Below are positions 48,429-61,412 of a stretch of 64,000 bases of DNA, piece after piece. Positions within the stretch are counted from its first letter, which is position 1, and every line of letters begins with the position of its first letter. Source of the DNA: Stictocephala bisonia (Eukaryota; Arthropoda; Insecta; Hemiptera; Membracidae); contig JAQJVL010000304.1 in NCBI GenBank assembly GCA_035578905.1, forward strand, positions 554,501 to 618,500, in the 5' to 3' direction. Both the position numbers and the translations under genes were made by a program. A model generated the notes under the pieces. The model was not told the DNA's origin. It saw only the letters and a program-made list of their open reading frames with translations, and made no database searches.

Positions 48429-51233
48429 TATTGGGATTATTATTGATCCATTAAACTATTCTGTATTTTTATCTTGAAAAATTGTAATAGTTAGTCATAA
48501 TCTTTATAGTAAATTTCGTATATGGTAGTAACTTGTTAAGGCAAAATTGTGAAGTAGATGGTACCAAAATGAACCTTAACTCAAAACCAGTAAAATCGTT
48601 CAATGCAACACATATATTTGTATAGTAAAGAAACATAAAACATAAGTAATAAAATACTTCTCTTAACTTCTTATCTATCAATGGCATTAACATTCCCTTG
48701 GCTCAGTTTCATTCTATTATTTTAATTAACCTGTAACATCCTTTTCTTTCAGCTTCACATATAAATATCTACCTTATTATTGTGAAAAATGAAAGTTGTA
48801 AGTGTCTAAATATCAAAATCTTGTTCCTCGGCTACATTTAAAATATTTTAGCTAAAATAAAGCACTTCATATACCGTATGATTTTATAATGTGATATTAA
48901 ACGCTTTGTTTATTTGTAATAAATGATTGGAAAATAGTATTTATGTAATAATTGTTTAACTTTATCAGATCACATATAAAATTATTTTTTAAATTATATT
49001 CTAAAACAGGCTGCTCATATAAATAATATATTGTGCTACGAAATGTAAGTGTTGAAAACTATAATATCAAAAAAAGGATATGCTAAATGACTACGTTTTA
49101 TAATTTTGTATTACTCTAGTTAGTTATTGACAATTATTTGTACAGAATATATTCATAGTTACCATAGATATATCATGCATTGCCAGATAATTTGGTTTAA
49201 AATATGGTTTTCTAATGTTTTCATTTTATTAAATAGTATTGAGAAAGATCATAGAATGTTTGTACTAATTAAAATATCTATTTAGCAAGCAATAACGATA
49301 TGTTTTGAGACTAAACTTTACATAACGCTCAGAGAAAACATAATAATATTTACACAATATGAAAGATTAAAAGAAACAACAAGGATTTTATGTAACTTTA
49401 AACATATACTTATAAAAATACACATTTACACTAAACAAACAATGATATAACGTTAAAATTATGACGTAGAGTGATCTAAATATAACCATAACAATACTAC
49501 ATTTACTCACATTATTTTTTAAATGCAGGTAATCTGGAAAACATTTTATATGCGAAAAGATTACCTGAGGGGATTTTGCATAAATAATTACTTTCAGTTG
49601 TTATAATTAATAAACACTTAAAAATATATATTATTTTTGACAGAGAACGCAGTAAAAATTAGAGAAATGCAAACTAAAAATAAATGGTTCATATTATTTT
49701 TTGTTACTGCAGATTATCGAAACTCTAAAAGTGTTTGTTTGGTGATAATATAAGTTGTTTATTTTAATAATTTATACATGTAGAATTAACAAATCACTTA
49801 CTATAGTAATATTAGGTTAAAAATATTTGGTTTTTCACTAACCAAACCCTTATATATACGTATAAGTAACGCATTTTTTACCTAGTAACATATTTATATC
49901 TAAAACAAAAATGGTAAAAATGTATATTACGTTAAAATAAATGTTTAAGAATATAATACTAATGTAGGGTGATGAACTTAAAATTATAAAGGAGATTATT
50001 ATAGTATTTACTTTAATTAAACAGAAAATATAATAAATACATTAAAAATTAAAATAAATATGGTTCCCCGGATGAAATAGATTTATTAAAACACTTTTAT
50101 TAAGAAATGTATTATTTTCTTCAGACTCTTGCTTTACCATATTTAATTTCTTTGATTTGTTATTCTGAGCTCAATGTCTCAAAATGCTCTTTGAAACCTA
50201 TATTTTCAAACCTAGAAAGACTTCCAGGAAGGATATTATTGTTATGTCTTTAAATTAACCTCGATACGATCCTTGTAAATAATTATATTTAGTAGGGAAG
50301 ACGGAAAATAAACATTGGCCATAAACGGATTCTTTGGTTATCAACTACCTAATCAGTATATTATTGAGAAAAAAATGCATGTGACGTGTTAAGGAAGAAA
50401 ATTATTCCTATTTTTTTTCGAAATACAATGTTATGTGCAGAAAAAAAACTTATGAGGGAAAAAAACAACATAACTACTGCCCTATAACATTTATTTCAAA
50501 CTGTTTCCTAAAAAGAGTAGATCAATTCAATAACTAGTAAAACATTATTGGACTGTGTATGTAAAAAAAATCATGTATTTATAGAAAATTATAGAAAATA
50601 AGTAGACGATTAAGAATATATGAAAAATATACGCATATATAACTACCAATAATACATTAAACTCCTGTGCTATGTGTACATGTAATAGTTTTTCTAGTAC
50701 ATGATCAATAACAGGCAAAATATATAAGATGATTTCGAGGATAGAAATACCACCAAGCACTTAAAACTTGAAAAATGGAGCTAAACTAGTGGAGAATGAG
50801 AGTGTATTGATATAGTCAATAAATATACAGGATGTTTATAAACTCTCACTACAAACTTTGCTACATCATTCCATCGGCAAAAAAGAATCGTAATTAATGC
50901 CCTATCTTTTGTAGTTTATTGTCTGTACAAATTTATATTTATAAGAATTGTTTTTTCTAAATAATCAACCAACATCTACTAAATTTAAGTAACCTATACC
51001 ATATGGATAGACTTATAGATTAAAAGTCAATTGTGTCCAATTAACTGCAAAACTGTGGATTTTTTTATATAAAAAGGTTCATATAAAAATTAAATAATGA
51101 TACTTATTACAACCAATTCAGTCTTAAAAATATGGCTTATTTAATTGGCTACATATTAACTTAGACTTTTTATTGGTAACTAACTTGTAGTATAATTTTA
51201 TTTTATAACAATCTTGGAGTTGTATAAGGGAGA

Positions 51234-51278
51234 ATGTAGATATCGCACATTTTGCATGTAGATGTGGGATATCTACAT
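51234..51278. other. Imperfect 17-bp hairpin
   Basis: ATGTAGATATCGCACAT (51234-51250) pairs with ATGTGGGATATCTACAT (51262-51278) at 16 of 17 positions around an 11-nt loop. It is followed at once by a further copy of the word ATATCTACAT. Function unknown. Confidence 0.6.
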
Positions 51279-51889
51279 GTAATATCTACATCGTATTATC
51301 ATTAACGATGAAACCCCTTCGAGGTAATTCTATATAAGTCTGCCAGCCTTCAGAGAGGCTTTTACTTGAAATATGCCTGTTTCGTCTAAAAGCCGTCTGT
51401 GTCATCGACCTTATCCTTTCTTATACCTACAATGCCTTGACTTTTAAAAAGGAAAGTATATTGTTACCTATTAATATTGTTTTTGTATAAGTAACAACGC
51501 TAATGATATACTCGATAATGCTCAAAATATGTATAGTTAAAAATAAATTATTTTATTATAAGTCAAAATACTATAATAAATAAAAAACTACCATTTCTAT
51601 TAATTCGTTCACAATTAATAAGTTTTTTTAAAATTATTTGTTATTCAAAATCTAAAATTGTTATTTTATTTATTATCAATTTATTACTATTTTTAAATAA
51701 TATTCCATTGTTCAAAGAGTATTTTTTTATTTCAGATTTACTTTAAATTTTTAAAAGGATATCTTTAAATATAATATGTTTTTAACATTTGAAAACTAAA
51801 ATCATACCAGTAAATGCTCTTCTTGCAGATTCCATCGTTTAGTCAAAATTACATAGTACTCCGCTAACCTAGATAAAGTGGTTACAGAG

Positions 51890-51970
51890 TATAAACTCTG
51901 TAACTACTTCATATCTCACAGATTTACATAATATAAACTATGTAACCCCTTCATATCTCGCAGATTTACA
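51890..51970. repeat. Two tandem copies of a ~42-bp unit
   Basis: TATAAACTCTGTAACTACTT and TATAAACTATGTAACCCCTT each continue with CATATCTCRCAGATTTACA. The copies start at 51890 and 51932. Confidence 0.8.
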
Positions 51971-54900
51971 CCGTGGAGGATAGAAGCATTAGTATGGAGC
52001 AATCACTAATCCTTCTTCCTGGGAGTCCCTGTTTGAACTTGGCAGGGCAAAGATCTCTTAGAATATTATCCTTTTTGGTATTGTGAAATTATTTATTCCA
52101 TAATCCTGGTTTTCCTGTGATTTATTTTATCTTTTTAATGTATATAAAATAAATTAGATGGTGAAAAATACTATTAGTAACACTTTGGAAAATATATGAT
52201 AAAGTGAAAAATGTAACATGAAAAAAATCGTTTAAATAACTTAATAAACTAAAACTAAAGTATAGTCCTACTGTACATATTTCAGCAGTAGTTTAGGGTA
52301 AGTTTTGTTTTGTTCATTGCAACAGTGAAATGTACCAGATATTTCGTCAAATTTATAATTTGGTAGGTTAACTTTAAAGTTAATGTAAGAAAATAACTTT
52401 GTCTTCTGTCTTGTAAACCAAACATAGTCTACAGTACGTTTAAGGGTGCCAGAATGTATCCCATTACCGTTACCTAATTTGTATCAGAAAGGAATTTTTA
52501 AATAAAAATGAGTAATTGATGTATTATTTAAAACAGAGTTTTTATGTAATTCTTATAGGGCTAAAATTTCATAGGTTTATGATAGATATGTCGATATATA
52601 ATTAGAAAAATATGTTAAGCTCAAAAGTATAAGATTTGAATTTGTAGTAGAGATTCTATTGTTTAATGTACCAAGCAATTAAGATAAATGTACGATTGCT
52701 CAACAAGTTGTCTCAATTCATGTTTTAGATACTCAACAATTGATACAAACAATAAATGTAGTATAGTGATTTAAAGTCGTAACAATCATATCCATTAGTC
52801 CCCCAATATTAATAAATTGTTGGCATGGCCGCTCTTGAGGATCGTAAGGTCAGTTACTAAAAGTACCGTAGCTTCCTTAACAGTGGCCATGTACATTTCC
52901 TGCTTAGACTATACCAAACTAAGTCACTGATTGATAACAACTAAAATACTACTAGGTATAATTTTTTGATTCCAAATATGTCCAAGTTGCTAACTAGTTC
53001 ATGAATGTTTTTAGGTGGGAAGATGTCTGCAGTAACCACTGAGGACGAAAAGCAAATTAATCACTAAAAATAAGATCAATAAGATGTATTCCCAGATAAC
53101 AATACATGGTAACTGCATGCTGTCAATTAAACAAATATTTAAAAACAAATATTTTTCTATACTTAATGTACAATAGAAGTTTTATACTTAGGCCATCTTA
53201 ATTACTTACAAATAAATTAGTGTGTAATTCTTTACATTTATATTATTATTTTTTATAATATTAAAAATCTCTTATATAATAACTCTCATTTATAAAATTA
53301 GGTACTGATATTCAGTTCAATTTATATCTATCATTATTAAATAACTCTGAGTAAATAAATAGTTATACAAATAAATTACTTTTGATATGAGTTTTAGAAT
53401 AACGTTCCATAGTTTACGATACAATATTCTTTCGTAGATAATATTATATTTAATAATTTAAATGAAACCGATAACAACGATTAATAATGCTTTGTTTTAT
53501 TTAGAAAGAAAATAGAGCATGTTTTAAAAACATTACAAGGTTCATAGAATATGGAAAAGGGGCATGATTTATTTTTAAACAACTTGTAGTGGGATGACGT
53601 TTATTTAGTAATATATTTTTCAAGAATTGTTATTATTAATTAATCTTAGTTAGTGTTCTATAGCGTTGCTAAAATCCTTACAAAATATGTTACTTATTTT
53701 ACAAAAAACACTCCATTCATACTGAATTTGAAATTAAATTTTGATTCATTCTCTTTAATAATTTGACTTGTTTACCAAATTTTGTTGTATGGTGAAATAA
53801 CTGATAGCTTTTTTATGTTTCAAACAAATATTATTATTTGAAAATGTTTGCTGAAACGATAAAAAAACAAACAAAAAAAGTGCTAGGCAAACTATTTGTT
53901 TTTGACGTTACGTAATTTAAAATGAACTGTGAGATCGAAGATATATTTTCATCGTCAAGGCATGAACATTTAAATGTAAATAACGTTCGTTGATATTAAT
54001 TCTTTACAATAGTTTACATAGTTACAGTTCATACAATAAAAACTAAGCCAAACTTACTTTAACTACTTAATATACTGTGGATATTTTCATCCCTTTGCAG
54101 ACATATAAATGCAAATTGTATGCTAAGGAAGCGTTGTTTCTGCTTTGCTAACAACCACTTCCATGAAGCTTTAATGCCGTCTTAATGGAATTTTATATTA
54201 CGAACAAATATTTTGTGTTTTATATCCAACAAAATATTTAATTGTTTTTAAATAAGATATTTTAAGTATCATTCATTAAAAAACGTAGTAAAATCAATGT
54301 TTCGATCCATGTTTAAGTAGACTGTTTTCAAAACCAAACTTAATGCTATATCTGAAGAAGCCAAATATATATTAAATTAGTAATGTAACTCTTTTTTTTA
54401 AATGTTCATAATGATACCTTAGAAGAATATAATTAAATTGACATATTAAAACTTATATAGATAAAAATACTATATTAGAATAATTATTAATAAGCAATTA
54501 GTAATTAAGTCTCTAAAATTCATTTGAAAAATAACTGTACATAAAAAAGATACTCACTGAAGTAGCATAATAGAGCTAAAAATAGTCGTTTAATCCTCTA
54601 TATAGAGTAATAATATTTAAACAGTATGAAAAACCCAATTTTTATTTATGTTTTTTTACATATACATATATAAAATGAATGTATATATATATATATATAC
54701 TTTATTATAACATTCCATTATTTAATTTATAACAATTTAGATATATTCAACTACAGGGGTTTATAATTCTTTTTTTGATTCCTGTTCTTTGACGTTAATT
54801 ATACAGCAAGTAACTTGAAATTATATTGTTAACTTTTCAAACTAACTTTATAATTTGGGTATAATTATCTGGCCAATAATCAAAATTCAAAATCGTATTA

Positions 54901-56840
54901 CAATATGCCGATTGTCATATATCAATGAACAACATATGTATGCTTCTTTTTATATGTCATTACATGTTTATATATAATTGTTATTTTATAAAACTTCAAG
55001 ACATTAAAGTAACATACTTATGTGAAATGCATATTTTTACCTAATAAAGAATGTTACCAGTGCGTTCTTTAATTAACGTGACACTAGGCCTGTCAACTAA
55101 AAGTAAATTTAGTTTTGACAGCTTAAAGACTGGTAACTGCAAGCATCAATTTTTATATAGAGTGATGCACGAGAATTGGTAGAAACATTGCTAGCTAACT
55201 CTATATGTATAATTGATATAAACGCTTACAAAATATAGGTATATAAATGTGTCATAATCGATTTATAATTAGTGACTTATTTAGTCCATACTTTGGTACC
55301 CAAAATTAAATAAGGGCTTGTTAGAAGTTTAAAAGATTCAAAAAGGGGCAAAAATACTCTTTTCTAATTGCCTGAACATTCATGTAACCTATCTCAAGTT
55401 TGTAAGAAAAAGTGTTCCTGGAAGCCAGTAACTATTGCGACAAATTTAGTGAATAATCACAATTTTCATTTTTGGGCATAAAGAACTTTTCAATTGCGAT
55501 ATTATATCCTAAATAAAAGTCAACATAATTAAATTCCTAAATCTAAGTCAAGTATTAAAACTATCACACGTTATGATGATGCTATTAACAATTTAAGAAA
55601 CCAACATTTATGGGTTGGTTTCATTCAACTCATGCAACAGTTGAATGAAACGTTCAGCAGTTCATTTCCTTTAAAGTATGGTGTCGTAATTATTATGGTC
55701 AACTGATTGGACCGTTTATCTTCTGATAGCACTCAACATGTCAAGCATACTTAGCGTTTCTTTAATCACCAACATAGCTTAAAGATGTTCCTCGTGCAGA
55801 TGTATATCCACAAAATGGTAACGCACCACAACATTTACAAATAAAACCCGTTTCAAATAAATCCCATCTAATTTAATAAGCAGTTTCCAAATCAATGAAT
55901 CGGTCTTTGATGCTATATAAATTGGTTACCCAGGTCACCAGAGCATATGCAACTCAAGTTTGTCACATGGGAATGGAATAAAGGATAATGTTTACAAAGT
56001 AAAAGTAAGTTCCGGTGCGGTGCTTTGTATTAATGAACTCTTTACGCAGTAAAGGAAATCCCTATTGAACTATAAACAGAAAATGTCCTAATACGAGCAT
56101 AAAGATGTATTAAATTCAAAGAAGATTTTTTTCAATGTACTGTTATTTGATTAAATATATTTACATGTCTGTTTTCCTTTTTGGTTTAACTCTGTGCTTA
56201 TAAACTCATTGAGCCAAACATCACTTACTTTATGTGTACATGTACATTATTTACACAGTTTTGTTTATAATAACATTTTATACAACTTTTCATTCAAATA
56301 ATGTGTATTTAATAATTAATCACAAAGTTCTTGTTGGACTTATTGAAAAATTTTTTTTGCTTTTTGTTTTATGCTTTATGTGTAAAACTACTTTATGTCG
56401 ATTAGTTTTTCTGTCACTATTTTGATCGAAAACTGCTAAATTTACAGTTCTGAGACATGTTTCATGTAGTTTTTTTTTGGTCAGTGAACGTAAGAAAACA
56501 AAAATTTGCCCCTTAATACCTTTCCAGGATCCAAGAAACCCGTAGTTAGTCCAGGGTACAAAAAACAAAGGTAAAAAATCTGTCCGTACTCCTTATTCCC
56601 TAACTAGCCATTTCTGAACTTATGTTTGTATATGACTATCATTATTTCTAAGTGCTTTATGAGCTACCAAGGTTTCTGCATTTCGTAATACACCATATTG
56701 TGTATAACTAATGTGGCTATACAAAATATATCGGTTATTGGGAAGATTTACACAAATATGGTGACTTCATATGTGCTTGTAAATTAGTGCAGTGGTTTAG
56801 AAATGTAATTTCAATATTTATAGTTTTAATATGCTCTTCA

Positions 56841-57622
56841 CCTTATAATTGCGTATTGAAACTCTTTATTTTAAAAATAAATATGAGTGTTTTTTAATAC
56901 TAAACTGTTGCCTAATTAAAGTTCTTAACTTGTTCTTCACATTAAAACTCAATTTTTACCAAGTTAGTAAACAAACGTTAGCCTACAACGAAAATTATTT
57001 AAACAATCATAATTCTTCAAGTTTTGGTCATAAAAATTTGCATTATCTAAGTATATTATACGAATATTTTGAAATACATTTAATAATATACATATTTATT
57101 TTAAATATATTACCATTTTATATAAATATAACATATTACCATACTAATGAATATAATACCATTCCAAATTTGGAATATATTCATTAGTTTTATAAATTAA
57201 ATTTATACTACAGATACTGATGATTAAATTGGTTTCCAATCTATGTCCCCTATAAAGGCCTAGTATTGTAGATTTTCTGTAATACATTATACCAGTAACA
57301 GCCATTAAAAACACTATGGCGTGGTAAACTTTGAAAGGGGATTATCTCTGTACCAAACAAATTTGCCATATTATTTCAAATGTTTCATTACACAGTGTAT
57401 AATTAATTTATATGCATTAATATGCACAATTTATATTTGTATACTATTTCACGATATAATATTAAATCATCACAACTGTGATTTATTCTACAAAATAAAC
57501 TATTTGCACTGATAGAAAACGTTGTCCAATACAAAAACATTAGTATTTCACTTAAAATATTATATACGATTTCTATCTTTTTTAGTATTTTTTTCAATGT
57601 ATTATATTTAATATAATCAATA
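56841..57622. other. AT-rich DNA with consecutive plus-strand open frames
   Basis: Frames at 56849-57187 (no ATG at the start) and 57321-57512 (ATG at 57396 within) lie just upstream of the 154-codon frame at 57623. They are rich in Ile, Asn, Tyr and Phe, as expected of AT-rich DNA. A palindrome, CTAATGAATATA...ATATATTCATTAG, lies at about 57143-57185. Confidence 0.35.
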
Positions 57623-58087
57623 ATGTTTTCGGATAGAAAAACTAACTACAAAAGGATAAATAATATAAATAGTCCTGTCTTCTTAAAATATATTTGTATT
57701 ACCAATAATATTGTTTTAAAGAATCAATGTCATCATTGTAAATGTACTCAAGATTTCCAAAAGATTTTAAAAAATATTGCTAAAAAGGGAAAAAAATACA
57801 ACGTGAAACATTTTTACAACATTATTTTTAAATCGGTGGTTAACTATTTATACCTAAAAAAGTGTTCGACCATTGTTCTATCTAATCATGGTAAAATAAA
57901 AAATATAAACTCTATACAAAAGTCAACTTTCAAAAATAATAAACCTTTTAAAAAACATGAGCAGTATACGAGTGTCATGTCTTTTACTGAAGTGTCGACT
58001 AAAGTTGCTTTACCAAATAGCATAATATCGAGGGAAAACCGCAGGTTTTGTATTCATGCAGTATTGTTCTATGGGTTTGCAGTTTAA
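57623..58087 (+). CDS. Hypothetical 154-codon open frame, doubtful
   Basis: Begins with an ATG (MFSDRKTNYKRINNINSPVF) and is the longest ATG-initiated frame in the 48-59 kb stretch. It is Lys/Asn-rich and basic, with a small Cys-His cluster, NQCHHCKCTQDFQKILKN, near residues 33-50, and no signal peptide or membrane segment. I recognise no family. Preceding plus-strand frames may mean a decayed longer gene or an AT-rich element or viral relic; chance in AT-rich DNA is also possible. The end overlaps no other feature, and a minisatellite relic follows. Confidence 0.22.
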   Translation: MFSDRKTNYKRINNINSPVFLKYICITNNIVLKNQCHHCKCTQDFQKILKNIAKKGKKYNVKHFYNIIFKSVVNYLYLKKCSTIVLSNHGKIKNINSIQKSTFKNNKPFKKHEQYTSVMSFTEVSTKVALPNSIISRENRRFCIHAVLFYGFAV

Positions 58088-58104
58088 TAAACCTGATAGT
58101 ATCA

Positions 58105-58165
58105 ATGTGCTTGTGTGAGTGGGTGAGTGATGATGATGTACATGCATGGTAGGTCCTGAACGATG
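58105..58165. repeat. Isolated minisatellite unit
   Basis: TGCTTGTGTGAGTGGGTGAG then GATGATGATGTACATGCATG and GTAGGTCCTGAACGATGCCG resemble the 13150-13832 units (GTACATGTATGG, GTAGGTCATGA). Confidence 0.45.
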
Positions 58166-59572
58166 CCGCTTTCCTGGACAAAACCTGAATCCAAACGACT
58201 ACTTAAAATGGATGGATATTATAAAAAAACACCTACAACACCTGAAAATGCATCAGTCTAATCAAATACACCATCCGTCTCGACCGTTCAAAGACTAGAG
58301 TACATTGTAATATTCGTATTTTATAAATAAATAATAATTAGGTTATTGGCTAATTTATATGTGTTATTTTGGCCAATTTTACAGTAAAAAATACTTCTAG
58401 ACCGTTTTGTGTATGGATATTAATAATATTTTGCTATTTCGTATATTAATATTGAAAATAATATAAACAAACCAAACTATAAATCCGATTTCAATATGGA
58501 CTTAATCTAGTTGTATTATCTCCCTACATGCATTTTAATAGCTATGGATAGTAATAATAATTTGTACACAAATATATTCTTCAGGAAAAACCCTAATTTA
58601 GTTTTTTTACAGTGGCTTATTTACAAGAACTCGTTGCTTTCCATATGTACATAAAATGCAATTTGGAAGGATATAACACACTTTTTTCGTAATCAAGAGT
58701 AACACATCCTTAAATATAATTTAGTCAAAGTCGCCTTATTTTTGACAAATACAGGTTAAGTTACGTATGGTCTTTTACACAAGAGAACGGGAAAAGTTTG
58801 TAGCTATAATAATCTGTTTTAATCTTAAAATAAAAAGTCATTTGAAAAATGTACAGGATTTATACCAAACGTCGTGGTTTTTACATGGTTACACCAATAA
58901 AATTAGACGACACATGTTTTTAAAGTGAGCATATTATAAATGACACATTTGACATTTATTTTGAAATAGCACAAATAATAGAAATTAAAATAGTTGCCAC
59001 TTCAGTTACCGTTATTATATAATTATTATGTAGTTTGACTACTGTAATAAACATTTAACCAAAATCTATTACGACATTTCAGCGACTGACAGACAAAAAT
59101 GAGTATCGTTTTATTACAAATTTGCCATCAGTTGCTTGGTAAGATGCAATATTACATAATGTTAATTAATAAGTACACATTAGCATACAAATAATAATTT
59201 GCTATTGATAACTAATTAAAATATAAAAATATGTTGTGGACATTATTATATATTGTTGCTTATACTATAATATATTGAATAAAAACACATAATATATTTT
59301 TCCCAATTTAATTACACTTATAGTTTATATAATACCTGAAGTTCTACGAAGAACTAGACGATACATAGAACATCACTATATAGTCAATCAGTATGTTGTG
59401 CATTGCATTTAAATGCATTCATTTTTTTACTTAATAAAAAACAATTAAATTATATAGTTGAAAACCTTAGAAACGATTGTTAATAATATACTATGGGTTG
59501 GGTTATTATTTAAAATGTCCATATATATTCAACAAATAACAAAATTTTTATAGCTGTATTTACTAAATTATT
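58166..59572. other. AT-rich intergenic DNA, no gene seen
   Basis: No open frame, RNA gene or element terminus recognised. Composition changes sharply to GC-richer at about 59573, where the second I-group LINE begins. Confidence 0.45.
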
Positions 59573-60054
59573 TGGGGGCAAAGTGCAGGTGCCATCATGC
59601 AGCTGCACATGTGCCGAGCCAGTACGTCCAAGCAGCACATCATCCAGGCCTTCCTCTTCTCAATCTGGAGCTTTCGTGCGCGTGCCCCTGGACACTCCCT
59701 GACCAAACTCTTCTCTTCTTTCAATCAATTCATCCGGTCAGGCTAAGCAGAACTGGCAGGCTTCTTTTTCTCTCTCTAGAAAGAATTTCATTTCATTTCC
59801 TCTACTCTCTTCCTATCGAGACAACTGTTCTCAGAGCCCTATTCACTGAACTTTTCTATTCTTTGTTTCACTTTCACTTCAGGCTAACCCTAAAGTGTCA
59901 AGCGACCCGTGCTGATGGGGTGAATGGTACCGGCCTAATGGTACATCAAACGGAGCCCTGGGATACTGGGCGACCTCCCAGAGTATATAGCCTTACCCGC
60001 TATGAGGCTCTGGCGGGCTCGACTGTTTAGTTCCTCTATACTCGTGGGAATTCT

Positions 60055-61410
60055 ATGAGTAAGCATTCAAACTTTCGTTTCAGGCGGGAAAACACCGCAA
60101 CTGAGATGGCTGAACGTGCGGAGCAACACCTCCTAGACGATCAACCATATAGAGAACATCGCAGGTCGGGAGAATTTCGACAGCGAGAAGGAGAGAGAAA
60201 CCGAGGTCGAGGTAGGGGGAGCAGAGCGGAGCAACCCTCCGTCACTCACCCTCCTCGAAGAGAGGATCCACCCAAAGGGGTGGAGAAGGCCGACAGAAAG
60301 GCCAGAAAGAGAGTAAGGAAGCAGATCACACTTCCACCAAATGGGCAGCCAGGCGGATGGGATGACCCACTGAGAAGAGGCCTCAGTGGGGCTGGTGTGC
60401 GCTGGTACTTGCGATATCTGGAAGAGGGAATTCCCCCAGAAGAGGCAAAGAAAAGAGCAGTGGAGCGGAAGATCCCCCAGGAGAACACTCCTCGGGACAG
60501 TGCTACGAAGAAGAGAGGGGCAAATCAGCTCTCTCCTCAGAAAGGACCTGAGCTGAAGAAGAGGAAAGTTCCTCAAGCAGCCACTAGCACAGCGGGTACT
60601 AGGACAAGCACTAGTTACGCTGAAGCAGCATCCTTGATCAGGGTGGCAATTCTGCCAAGAGCACCGGGGGCCAGTTTGAGTGCAGATGACCTCACAACCC
60701 TGGAGGAAGCAATCGTGGAAGAGATGTTGCTGGGCGCTGATTGCTCCCTGCAGTTTTCCGGCATACATTTCAGACCAGGTATGCTGATTGTTGACTGCGT
60801 TGACAAGGAGTCAGCAGAATGGTTAGTTGGAAAGGGGCCACAGCTAACCAAGTGGAATGGGATAGAGCTGAGAGCGTGCATGGGAGATGATATCCCTAAG
60901 TCACACGTTGTCACCATCTTCTTTCCCAGAAGCAACAACTTGACCGAAGAGCAGCTGTTGAACTTGGTCAAAACACAGAATAAGGGGCTGGATACCCAAC
61001 TGTGGAAAGTTCTTAACAGCAAGGATGAAGCCACAGGGAAGCTGGCGACTATCTCGATAGACGAGGCGTCGCGTGAAAAGATCCTGGAAGCAGGAAGTCT
61101 GATTTTCTTCCGATTCGGGAAACTCCCGGTACATGGATTGAAGAGAAAGACAGAAGGGGGCAATGATAGAGAGGAGGCTTTGACTCCTGCCAGTCTAACA
61201 GCTCCAGAGGAGGCTTCGACTCCTGCCAGTCAAACAGCTCCAGCTCCAGCGCCAGTTGAGATGGAGCAGGATACTCCCTCAGAAATTGGTGAGACGGATG
61301 CGCCGGACATTTCCAGCCTCAGCCTTCACCAGGAAATAAGGGAAGAAGAAGAGGAGAAGTTGTTGGAAGGTGCGGGGGAGATTGTCCTGCCCCAAACCCA
61401 ACAGCAATAA
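60055..61410 (+). CDS. LINE ORF1 protein with DUF4780-like region
   Basis: A 451-codon protein from ATG 60055 (MSKHSNFRFRRENTATEMAE). Residues about 30-110 are very basic (Arg/Lys with Glu and Pro) and probably disordered and RNA-binding. A segment GQPGGWDDPLRRGLSGAGVR (near residue 98) and EEAKKRAVERK follow. Residues about 190-365 (VAILPRAPGASLSADDL, EEAIVEEMLLG, GIHFRPGMLIVDCVDKESAEWL, LWKVLNSKDEATGKLATISI) read, from memory, like the DUF4780 family of insect retrotransposon proteins. The tail is a Thr/Pro/Ala repeat (ALTPASLTAPEEASTPASQT) and acidic. No CCHC knuckle is visible, unlike many I-group ORF1 proteins. It would package LINE RNA. Its stop overlaps the ORF2 start. Confidence 0.85.
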   Translation: MSKHSNFRFRRENTATEMAERAEQHLLDDQPYREHRRSGEFRQREGERNRGRGRGSRAEQPSVTHPPRREDPPKGVEKADRKARKRVRKQITLPPNGQPGGWDDPLRRGLSGAGVRWYLRYLEEGIPPEEAKKRAVERKIPQENTPRDSATKKRGANQLSPQKGPELKKRKVPQAATSTAGTRTSTSYAEAASLIRVAILPRAPGASLSADDLTTLEEAIVEEMLLGADCSLQFSGIHFRPGMLIVDCVDKESAEWLVGKGPQLTKWNGIELRACMGDDIPKSHVVTIFFPRSNNLTEEQLLNLVKTQNKGLDTQLWKVLNSKDEATGKLATISIDEASREKILEAGSLIFFRFGKLPVHGLKRKTEGGNDREEALTPASLTAPEEASTPASQTAPAPAPVEMEQDTPSEIGETDAPDISSLSLHQEIREEEEEKLLEGAGEIVLPQTQQQ

Positions 61411-61412
61411 TG
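61408..61412 (+). promoter_or_regulatory. TAATG stop-start overlap between ORF1 and ORF2
   Basis: The ORF1 stop TAA (61408-61410) shares its last A with the ORF2 ATG (61410-61412). A UAAUG overlap is known to couple translation by termination and reinitiation in the LINE SART1; the same use here is inference. Confidence 0.7.

Larger units (their letters stand above)
48440..56840. other. AT-rich intergenic DNA, no gene recognised
   Basis: Scattered short frames have no motif. Noted structures are a 17-bp hairpin (51234-51278), a GC-richer island with a TATA-like word (about 51305-51425) and a 42-bp tandem pair (51890-51970). A short TA run lies at 54684-54700. Confidence 0.4.

Noticed and set aside
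55770..55980. Possible transposase-like text (PQNGNAPQHLQ) near a CCAGGTCACCAG segment
   Set aside because: Too short and too broken to distinguish from chance.
60133..60768. 211-codon antisense frame over LINE ORF1
   Set aside because: Complement of ORF1; no independent support.
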